A stretch of 64,000 nt of DNA, from the NCBI RefSeq assembly GCF_011764545.1, contig NZ_AP022870.1, forward strand, positions 5,316,001-5,380,000, read 5' to 3'. Under the pieces are notes generated by a model that was not told the origin of the DNA, ran no database searches, and was given only the letters and a program-made list of their open reading frames with translations. Every line of letters begins with the position of its first letter. The first letter of the stretch is position 1. The DNA comes from Phytohabitans flavus (lineage in GTDB: Bacteria > Actinomycetota > Actinomycetes > Mycobacteriales > Micromonosporaceae). Both the position numbers and the translations under genes were made by a program. Of this stretch, positions 28,926 through 39,146 are shown piece after piece.

Positions 28926-29195
28926 TTTACACAACCACACGGCGCCAACCTCCGCGGGCGGACCCGCGCGCCCTACGCGGACCTCTCAAGCTGGGCGCAC
29001 CAATGCGCCCAGACCTCGGCGGGCCGGGACGCTCTGCGTGGGCCGGCGACCGGCGACCGGCGACCGGCGAGGGAGGGTGAGGCGGCAATGAGCAGCGGTC
29101 CACCAGCCGCCAAAGCGCATCTCTGACGATTTGTCCGTTGACCGCACGGCCAGAGCAAGCCGTCCAACAGATCATGGTACGCAGCTGCCCCTATC

Positions 29196-29334
29196 GAGGC
29201 TGTCGCAAAATCGCCAGATTCGCATGAAGTGAGGGTCGCGTTGACCCTCACTGGCCGCCGTTCGGCGGCCAGCGGCGGACACAGCCGTGTTTTTCTACGC
29301 ACACGCTGTAGTCGGGCAATTTTGCAACAGGCTC
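29196..29334 (-). mobile_element. 139-bp MITE-like element, copy 1
   Basis: Ends GAGGCTGTCGCAAAATCGCC and (reverse complement of the right end) GAGCCTGTTGCAAAATTGCC are terminal inverted repeats. The flanking direct repeat TATC (29192-29195 and 29335-29338) is a 4-bp target duplication. No transposase. Copy 2 at 51766-51904 is nearly 90% identical in inverse orientation. Both copies interrupt the centre of the same palindromic target sequence. Confidence 0.85.
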
Positions 29335-29501
29335 TATCACGGCAGTTCCGTACCACGATCTGCTTTCGCCGCCGCGAAAGGCGGGCATTTCGGTCGCGCT
29401 CGCCGCGTCGAGGTGGCCTACGCTGCGACTCGCCGCCCCGAATGCCCTTTTGGGGAGACCTATGGCTGCTATGGCAGCAAGAAGGGGTAACCGCAACCGG
29501 G

Positions 29502-29560
29502 CGCGGAGGGTGAGGCCGCGGGAGCAGCGGTCCGGACCACCGCGGACGTCGCGGTAGCTC
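29502..29560 (-). repeat. Dispersed convergent-3'-end repeat, copy E
   Basis: Reverse copy starting 23 bp after the ABC-F stop on that gene's strand; a near-consensus match. Pairs with copy D around island 2. Confidence 0.85.
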
Positions 29561-29583
29561 AAATCTCTCTTTTTGCGCCGGAT

Positions 29584-31182
<1,599 letters not shown>

Positions 31183-31363
31183 GGTGGAAACTCACTCTCG
31201 TGGTCGAAGGCTGACTCATGGACGCGCTAAAGCGCCGGCCGGTCATCGACCCGGTCGGCGCGGAGAAGCTCAGCCTTCGCAGAGCAGCACGCCGACGATT
31301 CTACCCGGCGCCGCGTTGGGTCCCAACCGAGTAAGGATCAAGATCACTGGGTACGGTGCCGCC

Positions 31364-32271
31364 GTGGAGCTGAACGAAGGTGCCCGTATCGATACGAGCC
31401 AGGTCGAGGACCGGCGCGGATCGGGCGGCGGAGGCGGCCTCGGCGGCCTCCCGCTGCCCAGCGGCAAGGGTGGGTGGATCGGCCTCGTCGTGGCACTTCT
31501 GGTGGCATTGGCCGGCGGCGGGGTGGGCCTCAACCAGATCACCGGCGGGGGCGAGGAGCAGGGCGACAACACCGCACTCGAACAGAAGTGCGCGGCCGAG
31601 AACGCGCTCGACCAGCTCGACTGCCGCAACACGCTCTACGTCAACTCGATCCAGGCGTACTGGCAGGCGGCACTCCCCCAGCGGTTCGGGAAGCCGTACG
31701 AGCAGGCCGACACGGTGATCTTCAGCCAGGCGGTAAGCACCGGGTGCGGCGCGGCCAACTCGGGCGTGGGGCCGTTCTACTGCCCGGCGGACGACCACGT
31801 GTACATCGACCTGACCTTCTACGAGCAGCTCGCCGACCAGCTCGGCGCGCCGGGCGAGTTCGCGCAGCCGTACGTGCTGGCCCACGAGTACGGACACCAC
31901 GTGCAGGACCTGGTCGGCACCGAGGCCCAGATGCGCCGCCAGCAGCAGCGCGACCCCGGCAGCGCCAACCAGCTCTCGGTGCTGCTGGAGCTCCAGGCGG
32001 ACTGCTACGCGGGGCGTGGGCGAGGAACGCGACGGGTACGACCGACGCGAGCGGCCAGAAGATCTTCAAGAGCATCAGCCAGCAGGACATCCAGGAGGGT
32101 CTGGACACCGCGGCCGCGATCGGCGACGACACGCTCCAGAAGAAGTCCGGCGGCCGGATCGACGAGTCGCAGTTCACGCACGGTACGTCGGCGCAGCGGC
32201 AGGAGTGGTTCGGCCGGGGGCACGAGACCGGGGACCCGAAGTCCTGCGACACGTTCGGCAACGCGCTCTGA
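31364..32271 (+). CDS. Neutral zinc metallopeptidase, YpfJ-type (frameshifted as sequenced)
   Basis: The gene starts at GTG 31364 (VELNEGARIDTSQVEDRRGS), with one hydrophobic helix (GWIGLVVALLVALAGGGVG, about residues 36-55) and an outside domain. The metal motif HEYGHHVQD (HExxH) and LQADCYAG are in the peptidase domain. After LELQADCYAG the reading frame breaks at the G4 run 32011-32014; adding one G restores CYAGAWARNATG and continues to 32271 (ISQQDIQEGLD ... GDPKSCDTFGNAL). Overall length about 302 residues fits the family. Function: membrane-anchored peptidase of unknown substrate. The defect is likely a base-calling deletion. Confidence 0.8.
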
Positions 32272-32273
32272 CG

Positions 32274-32921
32274 CTAAGCCTCGGGTGGGAGGTGGATGGC
32301 GACCGCACGGGCGGCACGGGCGGCGTCCACCAGCACGGCGTGGCGCGGGTCGGGGACCTGGAGGTGGCGTTCGGCGCGGATCGCGGCGAGCGGGGCGAGC
32401 CTCCGGTCGGCCAGGATCGTGTCGACGGTACGGCGGTCGCCGCCGCAGACCAGGGTGGCCAGCGACGCCGCCTCCGGCAGCAGTACCCGTACCGCCAAAT
32501 CGGACGCGTCGCCGGCCGCTGCCTTGGCCTGGTTTTCCCGGCGGCGGGCGAAGCGCTGCTGGGACCAGCCGCCCGCGGCGGTGCGGCTCTGCACGTACGA
32601 GGTGTCCACCTTGGACGCCTCCAGCCGGTCGCCGAGCGCGATGCCGAGCGCCACCGCGCCCTTGCGGGCAAGCAGCAGCCCCAGCCGGCGCGGCTCCAGC
32701 GCAGCGGCCAGAAACGCGGGCAGGTCGGCGTAGCCGGTCACGCCGGGCGGTGCGTGGAGCTCGGCCGAGGCGCCGTCGGGGGCGTGCAGCGAGATGCCGT
32801 ACCCGGTGATGGTGGCGTCCGGCTGGCCGTGCCGGTCCGCGAAGCCCTCGACCCACCGCGCCAGGCGCTCGGGATCGACCTCGACCCAGCGCCCGCCACC
32901 CACGGCCGGTCGACTGCCCAT
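32274..32921 (-). CDS. acVLRF1-family peptidyl-tRNA hydrolase / release-factor-like protein
   Basis: The product of about 215 residues (begins MGSRPAVGGGRWVEVDPERL) has an eRF1/Vms1-like release-factor domain. The hallmark is AAGGWSQQRFARRRENQ, a GGxQ-like catalytic loop with a trailing Arg-rich helix, as in Vms1/ANKZF1. Actinobacterial VLRF1 proteins are predicted to release nascent peptide from stalled 50S-peptidyl-tRNA in ribosome rescue. The ATG at 32921 is preferred; an upstream ATG at 32939 would leave only 9 bp to the divergent AlkD start. Divergent from the alkylation-repair gene. Confidence 0.82.
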   Translation of the reverse strand: MGSRPAVGGGRWVEVDPERLARWVEGFADRHGQPDATITGYGISLHAPDGASAELHAPPGVTGYADLPAFLAAALEPRRLGLLLARKGAVALGIALGDRLEASKVDTSYVQSRTAAGGWSQQRFARRRENQAKAAAGDASDLAVRVLLPEAASLATLVCGGDRRTVDTILADRRLAPLAAIRAERHLQVPDPRHAVLVDAARAARAVAIHLPPEA

Positions 32922-32948
32922 GGGCCGACGGTACGGCATGATCAGCCT

Positions 32949-33623
32949 ATGACACCGCTCGCCACCGAGGTCCTGGGCCGCCTGGCCCGGGTGTACGGCG
33001 GTGCGCGCGACCCGGAGCGGAGTCCCGCGATGGCGGCGTACATGCGGGACAAGTTTCCATTCCTCGGCATCCAGTCGCCGGTACAGCGGAGGCTCGCGCG
33101 GGAGGTGCTGGACGGGCTGCCCCGGCCCACCGAGGACGACCTGCGGGACGTGGCCGAGGGGTGCTGGGCGCTGCCCGAGCGGGAGTACCAGTACTTCGCC
33201 TGCGACCTGCTGCGCCGGTACGCGCGGGTCTGCTCGGCCGGCTTCCTGGAGACGGCGCGCTTCCTCGTCGTGACCAAGCCGTGGTGGGACACTGTGGACG
33301 CGCTGGCGGCGCACCTGGTGGGGCCGCTCGTCTCCGCCCACCCGGCCCTGGTGTCCACGATGGACGAGTGGGTGGCCGGCGAGGACCTGTGGCTGGTCCG
33401 CACGGCGATCCTGCACCAGCTGCGGTACAAGGAGCGGACGGACGCGGCGCGGCTCTTCCGGTACTGCACGCGGCAGGCCGGGCACCCCGACTTCTTCGTG
33501 CGCAAGGCGATCGGGTGGGCGCTGCGGGAGTACGGCAAGACGGACTCGGTGGCGGTCCGCGCGTACGTGGCGGGGCACCGGCTGGCTCCCCTGTCGACCC
33601 GCGAGGCATTGAAGAACCTCTAG
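32949..33623 (+). CDS. alkD: DNA alkylation repair protein (AlkD-like)
   Basis: A 224-residue all-helical HEAT-like repeat protein, homologous to the DNA glycosylase AlkD that excises alkylated bases. Characteristic segments are FPFLGIQSPVQRRLARE, CWALPEREYQYFACDLL, TKPWWDTVDALA (conserved Trp-Trp-Asp and Asp positions) and VRKAIGWALREYGKTD. The ATG at 32949 leaves a very short leader, probably leaderless. It is 27 bp from the divergent acVLRF1 gene. Confidence 0.87.
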   Translation: MTPLATEVLGRLARVYGGARDPERSPAMAAYMRDKFPFLGIQSPVQRRLAREVLDGLPRPTEDDLRDVAEGCWALPEREYQYFACDLLRRYARVCSAGFLETARFLVVTKPWWDTVDALAAHLVGPLVSAHPALVSTMDEWVAGEDLWLVRTAILHQLRYKERTDAARLFRYCTRQAGHPDFFVRKAIGWALREYGKTDSVAVRAYVAGHRLAPLSTREALKNL

Positions 33624-33684
33624 GCACGGCGGGGCCGGAGAAGTTACCATCCGGTACACGAATGTTCCTCACATATTAACAGTC

Positions 33685-36459
33685 ATGAGGATCGCCATGC
33701 GCAGACCCGCCACTCTCCCGGCCCTCGCCGCGGCGCTGCTCACCGCGACGACCACCCTCATCGTCCCCACGCCGCCCACCAGCGCTCAGGCCGCCGCGGC
33801 GCAGGCGGCCCCCACCGACTACTGCCTGGAGCAGTGCTCCGACATCCTCCCGCCCGGCCAGAACGGCAACGCCACGCTCGTCGAGATCCTCGCCCACCAG
33901 GCGCTCGGCACCCGCCCGGCGCACTCGGCGGACCAGCTCGACGAGTACGCGAACCTGGTCTACAACTACGCCGGGCTCACCGACGACCAGATCAACAGCT
34001 ACTTCAACGACGCCTCGTTCGGCGTACCCGCCGGGCAGGCCGAACGCACGTACCAGCCGCGCTCCGACGTGACCGTCGTGCGGGACCGGGCCACCGGCAC
34101 GCCGCACATCACCGGCACCACGCGCTCCGGCACGATGTTCGGGGCGGGGTACGCCGGCGCCGAGGACCGCCTCTTCACCATGGATCTGCTGCGGCACGTC
34201 GGCCGGGGCACGCTCACCCCGTTCGCCGGCGGCGCGCCCGGCAACCGCGCGCTGGAGCAGAGCGTCTGGCGCAGCTCGCCGTACACCGAGGCGGACCTCC
34301 AGGCGCAGGTCGCCGCGCTGCGCCAGCAGGGGCCGCGGGGTGACCAGCTGTACGCGGACGTCGAGGCGTACATCGCGGGCATCAACGGGTACATCGCGGC
34401 GTGCATGGCCGGGCGCTACTGCCCCGGCGAGTACGTGCTCACCGGCCACCTCGACGCGATCACCAACGCGGGCGGGCCGGAGCCGTTCACGATGACCGAC
34501 CTCATCGCGATCGCCGGCGTCGTCGGAGGGCTCTTCGGTGGTGGCGGCGGCAGCGAGATGCAGTCCGCACTGGTCCGCATCGCCGCACGCGCCAAGTACG
34601 GCCCGACCGAGGGCGACGCGGTGTGGCGGGCGTTTCGCTCGCAGAACGACCCGGAGACCGTGCTGACCCTCCACGATGGGCAGAGCTTCCCGTACGGCTC
34701 GGCACCGGACGACGCGCCCAGCGTGGTGATGCCGGACGCCGGCTCGGTCCGCCCTGAGCCGGTGGTCAGGGACCAGACCGGATCCGCGACCGACGGCGCC
34801 GTCGCCCTCGCCGAGCTGGCCATCGGCTCGGCCCACCGGGGCATGTCCAACGCCGTCGTCGTATCCGGCCGGCACACCACGTCGGGCCACCCGGTGGCGG
34901 TGTTCGGGCCGCAGACCGGCTACTTCTCCCCGCAGCTGCTGCTGATGCAGGAGCTGCAAGGGCCCGGGATCAGCGCCCGCGGCGTCGCGTTCGCCGGGGT
35001 CAGCCTCTACGTGCTGCTCGGGCGCGGCCAGGACTACGCGTGGAGCGCCACGTCGTCCGTCCAGGACATCACCGACACGTACGCGCTGCCGCTGTGCACC
35101 ACCGACGGCTCGGCGCCGACGCTCGCCACCAACCGGTACCTCCACGGTGGGCAGTGCACGGCGATGGAGGAGCTGTCGCACGTCAACTCCTGGCACCCCA
35201 CCGTCGCCGACAGCACGCCCGCCGGCTCGTACCGCATCGTCGCCTGGCGCACCGCGCTCGGCCTGGTCGCCTGGCGGGGCACCGTGGGCGGCCAGCCGTA
35301 CGCGTTCACCCAGCGCCGCTCCACGTACGGCCGAGAGGCGCACTCGGCGATCGGCTTCCAGATGTTCAACGACCCGGCGGTGATGGGCAGCGCCGGTGAC
35401 TTCACCACCGCAGCGTCCAACGTGGAGTACGCGTTCAACTGGTTCTACGTCAACTCGACCCAGTCGGCGTACTTCAACTCGGGGCGCAACCCCGTCCGCG
35501 CGGCGGGCTCCAACCCAAACCTGCCGATGGCCGCGCAGTACGAGTGGACCGGCTTCGCCCCGGCCTCGGCCCACCCGCAATCCGTCGACCAGGACTACTA
35601 CATCTCCTGGAACAACAAGCAGGCCCGCGACTTCGGGGCAGCGGACGGCAACTTCAGCTTCGGCTCGGTGCACCGCGGCGAGTTGCTGGACGTGCCGGTG
35701 AAGGCCGCACTCGCCTCGGGGCAGAAGCTCGACCGGGCCGGCGTGGTACGCCTCGTCGAGAACGCGGCGACCGTGGACCTGCGCGGCAAAGAGGTGCTCG
35801 ACGACCTGCTTCGGGTCGTCGAGAGCCAGCCGGTCACCGACGCCGGGCTCGCCACCGCCGTGAGCCAGCTCAAGGCGTGGCAGCAGGCGGGCGCCAACCG
35901 CAAGGAGACCTCGGCCGGGTCGAAGGCGTACCAGCACGCGGCCGCGATCCGGGTCTTCGACGCGTGGTGGCCGCTGCTGGTGAACGGGCAGTTCAAGCCC
36001 GGCCTCGGCGCCGACCTGTACCAGGCGCTGGTCAACGCCATGCAGATCAACGAGTCGCCGTCCGGCCACCAGGCGGGTGACGTGTCCAGCCTTCCCTCGT
36101 CGGCGAACGAGGCCCAGCCGCACAAGGGCTCCGCCTTCCAGTACGGCTGGTGGGGCTACGTGGACAAGGACATCCGGCGGGTGCTCGGCGAGCCGGTACA
36201 GGGTGGGCTCGGCCGGGCGTACTGCGGCAACGGCGACCTGGCCGCCTGCCGCACGGTGCCGCTCGACACGCTGCGCGCGGCGGCCGCCCAGCCGGCGTCC
36301 ACTGTGTACCCGGGTGACGAGCACTGTGCCGCTGGGGACCAGTGGTGCGCCGACGCGATCGTGCACTCCCCGCTCGGCGGCATCACCTCGCCCATCATCG
36401 CGTGGCAGAACCGGCCCACGTACCAGCAGGTGGTGTCGTTCCCATCAGATAGACCCTGA
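33685..36459 (+). CDS. Secreted penicillin acylase family N-terminal-nucleophile hydrolase
   Basis: A 924-residue preproenzyme. The signal peptide (MRIAMRRPATLPALAAALLT to about AQAA) directs secretion. The Ntn-hydrolase precursor normally self-cleaves before a Ser that becomes the nucleophile of the beta chain; here Ser388 in HRGMSNAVVVSG fits. The oxyanion/substrate region GRHTTSGHPVAVFGPQTGYF follows. Likely cleaves amides such as acyl-homoserine lactones, cyclic lipopeptides or beta-lactam side chains; the substrate cannot be told. Cysteines (YCLEQCSD) suggest disulphides. The 3' end overlaps the convergent LysE gene by 15 bp. Confidence 0.9.
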   Translation: MRIAMRRPATLPALAAALLTATTTLIVPTPPTSAQAAAAQAAPTDYCLEQCSDILPPGQNGNATLVEILAHQALGTRPAHSADQLDEYANLVYNYAGLTDDQINSYFNDASFGVPAGQAERTYQPRSDVTVVRDRATGTPHITGTTRSGTMFGAGYAGAEDRLFTMDLLRHVGRGTLTPFAGGAPGNRALEQSVWRSSPYTEADLQAQVAALRQQGPRGDQLYADVEAYIAGINGYIAACMAGRYCPGEYVLTGHLDAITNAGGPEPFTMTDLIAIAGVVGGLFGGGGGSEMQSALVRIAARAKYGPTEGDAVWRAFRSQNDPETVLTLHDGQSFPYGSAPDDAPSVVMPDAGSVRPEPVVRDQTGSATDGAVALAELAIGSAHRGMSNAVVVSGRHTTSGHPVAVFGPQTGYFSPQLLLMQELQGPGISARGVAFAGVSLYVLLGRGQDYAWSATSSVQDITDTYALPLCTTDGSAPTLATNRYLHGGQCTAMEELSHVNSWHPTVADSTPAGSYRIVAWRTALGLVAWRGTVGGQPYAFTQRRSTYGREAHSAIGFQMFNDPAVMGSAGDFTTAASNVEYAFNWFYVNSTQSAYFNSGRNPVRAAGSNPNLPMAAQYEWTGFAPASAHPQSVDQDYYISWNNKQARDFGAADGNFSFGSVHRGELLDVPVKAALASGQKLDRAGVVRLVENAATVDLRGKEVLDDLLRVVESQPVTDAGLATAVSQLKAWQQAGANRKETSAGSKAYQHAAAIRVFDAWWPLLVNGQFKPGLGADLYQALVNAMQINESPSGHQAGDVSSLPSSANEAQPHKGSAFQYGWWGYVDKDIRRVLGEPVQGGLGRAYCGNGDLAACRTVPLDTLRAAAAQPASTVYPGDEHCAAGDQWCADAIVHSPLGGITSPIIAWQNRPTYQQVVSFPSDRP

Positions 36460-37077
36460 GGCGGTGTTCGCCGCCAGGGCGACGATCAGCGCGCTCGACA
36501 CGAGGGCGGTTGCCAGCCGGCCACGCGGCCCGGTGAGCAGCCGCCCTACGAGCGTGCCGCCGCCCGCGATGACGAGTTGCCAGCTCGCCGACGCCAGGAA
36601 CGCGCCCGCCACGAAGAGCGCCTCTCCCCCGGCGCTCAGGCTGTCCGACGCCTGCCGGCCGAGCACGAGCGCTCCGAAGTAGACGATCGTCATCGGGTTG
36701 AGGAGCGTGAGCCCCAGCAGCCCCGCGTACGCCCGTGGCGGTGAGGCGAGCCCGGCATCGGAGCGCGCCGCGCGGGCCGGGTCGCGGTGGTGCCGGACCG
36801 CCGTGTACGCGGTACGCGCGGCCAGCCCGAGCAGCACCGCCACGGCCGTCCAGCGTAGGGGCGTCGCGGCTGGCTCGATCACGCCGGCCAGGGCCGCACC
36901 CCCGACCACGGCGGCGATGGCGTAGAGCCCGTCGGCGGTGGCCACGCCCAGGGCCGCGGCCGCACCGACGCGGAACGACGTGCGGGCCGCCAGTCCCATG
37001 ATCAGAATCGCGATGGCGCCGACCGGTATGGCCACGCCGTACCCCGCGATCACGCCGTCGACGAACGCGCCCGTCAT
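36445..37077 (-). CDS. LysE-family exporter
   Basis: A 210-residue membrane protein with about six helices typical of the LysE/RhtB amino-acid exporter family. The N-terminal segment GYGVAIPVGAIAILIMGLA and LTLLNPMTIVYFGALVLG (conserved LNPxT/NP) are family hallmarks. Transport of amino acids or small metabolites out of the cell. The start is ATG 37077. Promoter presumably in the 177-bp gap up to the sugar-permease stop at 37255, which otherwise holds nothing evident except a CGAATATTCG palindrome. Confidence 0.85.
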   Translation of the reverse strand: MTGAFVDGVIAGYGVAIPVGAIAILIMGLAARTSFRVGAAAALGVATADGLYAIAAVVGGAALAGVIEPAATPLRWTAVAVLLGLAARTAYTAVRHHRDPARAARSDAGLASPPRAYAGLLGLTLLNPMTIVYFGALVLGRQASDSLSAGGEALFVAGAFLASASWQLVIAGGGTLVGRLLTGPRGRLATALVSSALIVALAANTASGSI

Positions 37078-37254
37078 GACGGTGGGTGAGCGATCGCGGC
37101 CGGCAGCCCGCCGCGCTGCTGTCGCGTGCCGGCGAGGGCGGCAGCGACAGGGACGCGGGAGGTTTTCGGCTCGATCACGCTGCCAGTCTGGGCCATCCGC
37201 CGGTGGGCGGCCAACGAATATTCGTCGCGCACCGTGACCGGCACGGCCAGGCGA

Positions 37255-38151
37255 TCAGCCTCGCGCCCGGAGGTGTTGCCACCGGCGCAGCAGCCGCCAC
37301 TGGAGGATGACTGCCGCGACGGTCACGAGCAGCATCACCACGGTGGCCGCCGAGGCATAGCCGTAGCGCAGGTATTCGAACGCGTTGCGGTAGACGAACA
37401 GCGACAGGTACGTGGTCGCGTAGGGCGGCGGGCCGCCGTCGGTCACCACCAACGCCGGCACGAACGACACCTGGAAGCTCAGGATGGTATCCCGCACCAG
37501 CAGCAGCCCGAGCACCGGCGCGATGAGCGGCAGCGTGACGCGGCGGAAGACGTCCCACGGTGTGGCGTCCTCTATGGACGCGAGCTCGTACACCTCGGGC
37601 GGCAGTACCAGCCGCGCGGCGAGCAACACCAGGAACGACTCGCCGACCGTGAAGAGGCTCATGATGATGATCGCGGCGCGGGCGTCGGTCGGGTCGGTCA
37701 GCCACTGCGGCGGCGTACGGCCGAGCGCGGTCAGGCCGTTTTCGCCGCCGACCCGCAGCAGCTGGTTGACGGGACCGTAGAGGGGATTGAAGAGCCAGAG
37801 CCACAGCAGGCCGTACGCGACCTCCGGCACCGCGGTGGGCAGGGCGGCCACGGTCCGCGCGGTGCCGACCCCGGGGGCCCGCCGGTGCAGCAGCAGGGCC
37901 AGGCCCAGGGCGACGAGCAGCCGCAGGGGTACGGCCACCGCCGCGAACACGAGCGAGTTGAGCAGCGCGGTACGGAAGATGCCGTCGCCGGCCAGCTCGG
38001 TGAAGTTCGCCGTACCGGTCCACTGTGGTGGCTGGACGAGGTCGTAGTCGGCGAACGCGAGCACCAGCGTCGCGGCGGCGGGCAGCAGGACGAGCCCGAC
38101 CAGCCCCACGACGTACGGGGCGAGCATGAAGCCGAGCTGCCGGCGGCTCAT
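37255..38151 (-). CDS. Carbohydrate ABC transporter permease (UgpA/MsmF-like)
   Basis: A 298-residue permease with six hydrophobic helices. The EAA loop contacting the ATPase is ELASIEDATPWDVFRRVTLP. N-terminal helix LGFMLAPYVVGLVGLVLLP. Last gene of an operon transcribed Asp-box protein, permease 2, solute-binding protein, ATPase, permease 1; its GTG/ATG start overlaps the ATPase stop by 4 bp. Imports an unknown sugar or glycoside. Confidence 0.9.
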   Translation of the reverse strand: MSRRQLGFMLAPYVVGLVGLVLLPAAATLVLAFADYDLVQPPQWTGTANFTELAGDGIFRTALLNSLVFAAVAVPLRLLVALGLALLLHRRAPGVGTARTVAALPTAVPEVAYGLLWLWLFNPLYGPVNQLLRVGGENGLTALGRTPPQWLTDPTDARAAIIIMSLFTVGESFLVLLAARLVLPPEVYELASIEDATPWDVFRRVTLPLIAPVLGLLLVRDTILSFQVSFVPALVVTDGGPPPYATTYLSLFVYRNAFEYLRYGYASAATVVMLLVTVAAVILQWRLLRRWQHLRARG

Positions 38152-39146
38152 ACACGCTTTCCGGTGGTGGGGTCGAATACGTGCACGTCAGCGTCCCTGG
38201 CCATGACGTGCGTTTCGGAGCCGGTGGCCGGCCGCTCCGCCGAGGGGATCCGGGCTACGGCTGAGTGCTCGCCCAGTCGCAAGTAGACGTGGGCATCCTC
38301 GCCGACGACTTCGACCCGCTCCACCGACGCGACGGCGCCCTCGGAGCCCAGCCGGAGCGCACCGGGGCGGATGCCGATGAGCCTGCCGGGTGGGGCGAGG
38401 CCGGGCAGCGGCCCGTCGGCGGGGAGCAGGTTCATCGGCGGCGAGCCGACGAAACGGGCCACGAACGTCGTCGCCGGCGTGCTCCAGATCTCGTCCGGCG
38501 TGCCGATCTGTTCGATCCGGCCGTCCCGCAACACCGCGATCCGGTCGCCGAGCACCAGCGCCTCGACCTGGTCGTGGGTGACGTGCAGCGTGGCGCCGCC
38601 GACCCGGGCGTGCAGGGCCTTCAGCTCGGCGCGCATCTCCACCCGCAGCTCGGCGTCGAGATTGGACAGCGGCTCGTCGAGCAGGAAGACGTCCGGCTCG
38701 CGGACCAGCGCGCGGGCCAGCGCCACCCGCTGCCGCTCGCCGCCGGAGAGCTGCCCGGGGCGCCGGTCCAGCAGGTGTCCACAGCCGACACTGGCCGCCG
38801 CCTGTCGGGCCCGCTCGGCCGCCGCCGCCTTCGGCACGTCCCGCACGATGAGGCCGAAAGCGATGTTCTCGGCGGCGGTCAGGTGCGGGAAGAGCGCGTA
38901 CGACTGGAAAACCATTGCCACGTTGCGCTGGCCGGGCCGCAGCCGGGTGACATCCCGCTCGCCGATCGCCACCCGGCCGGCCGAGACGGGTGTGAGCCCG
39001 GCGACCGCACGCAGCAGTGTGGACTTGCCGGCGCCGGACGGGCCGAGCACCACAAGCAGCTCGTCGCGGGCGACGGTGAGGTCGACGCCGTGCAGCACCT
39101 CGTGCGCGCCGTGCGCGACCCGGACTCCCTCCAGCGCCAGCGTCAC
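38148..39146 (-). CDS. Sugar ABC transporter ATPase (UgpC/MsmK-like)
   Basis: A 332-residue ABC ATPase: Walker A LGPSGAGKSTLLR, signature QLSGGERQRVALA, Walker B VFLLDEPLSNLD and H-loop LHVTHDQVEALV. A C-terminal TOBE/regulatory domain (about 235-332) follows, as in MalK-type ATPases. It would energise the two permeases next to it. It overlaps the solute-binding protein gene by 4 bp (stop) and the permease 1 gene by 4 bp. Confidence 0.92.
   Translation of the reverse strand: MTLALEGVRVAHGAHEVLHGVDLTVARDELLVVLGPSGAGKSTLLRAVAGLTPVSAGRVAIGERDVTRLRPGQRNVAMVFQSYALFPHLTAAENIAFGLIVRDVPKAAAAERARQAAASVGCGHLLDRRPGQLSGGERQRVALARALVREPDVFLLDEPLSNLDAELRVEMRAELKALHARVGGATLHVTHDQVEALVLGDRIAVLRDGRIEQIGTPDEIWSTPATTFVARFVGSPPMNLLPADGPLPGLAPPGRLIGIRPGALRLGSEGAVASVERVEVVGEDAHVYLRLGEHSAVARIPSAERPATGSETHVMARDADVHVFDPTTGKRV

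Larger units (their letters stand above)
28842..29583. other. Repeat island 2 between convergent genes
   Basis: About 740 bp without a gene, between the 3' ends of the membrane-protein and ABC-F genes. Inverted copies of the dispersed repeat lie at both edges (28867-28925 and 29502-29560). The interior holds a perfect 9-bp hairpin (CTGGGCGCA/TGCGCCCAG, 28991-29012), a heptamer CCGGCGA repeated four times (29043-29070) and a 139-bp MITE (29196-29334) sitting in a palindromic target. Confidence 0.75.

Noticed and set aside
29100..29570. Short open frames in the MITE region as genes
   Set aside because: They run through inverted repeats, lack ribosome sites and have no recognisable family.
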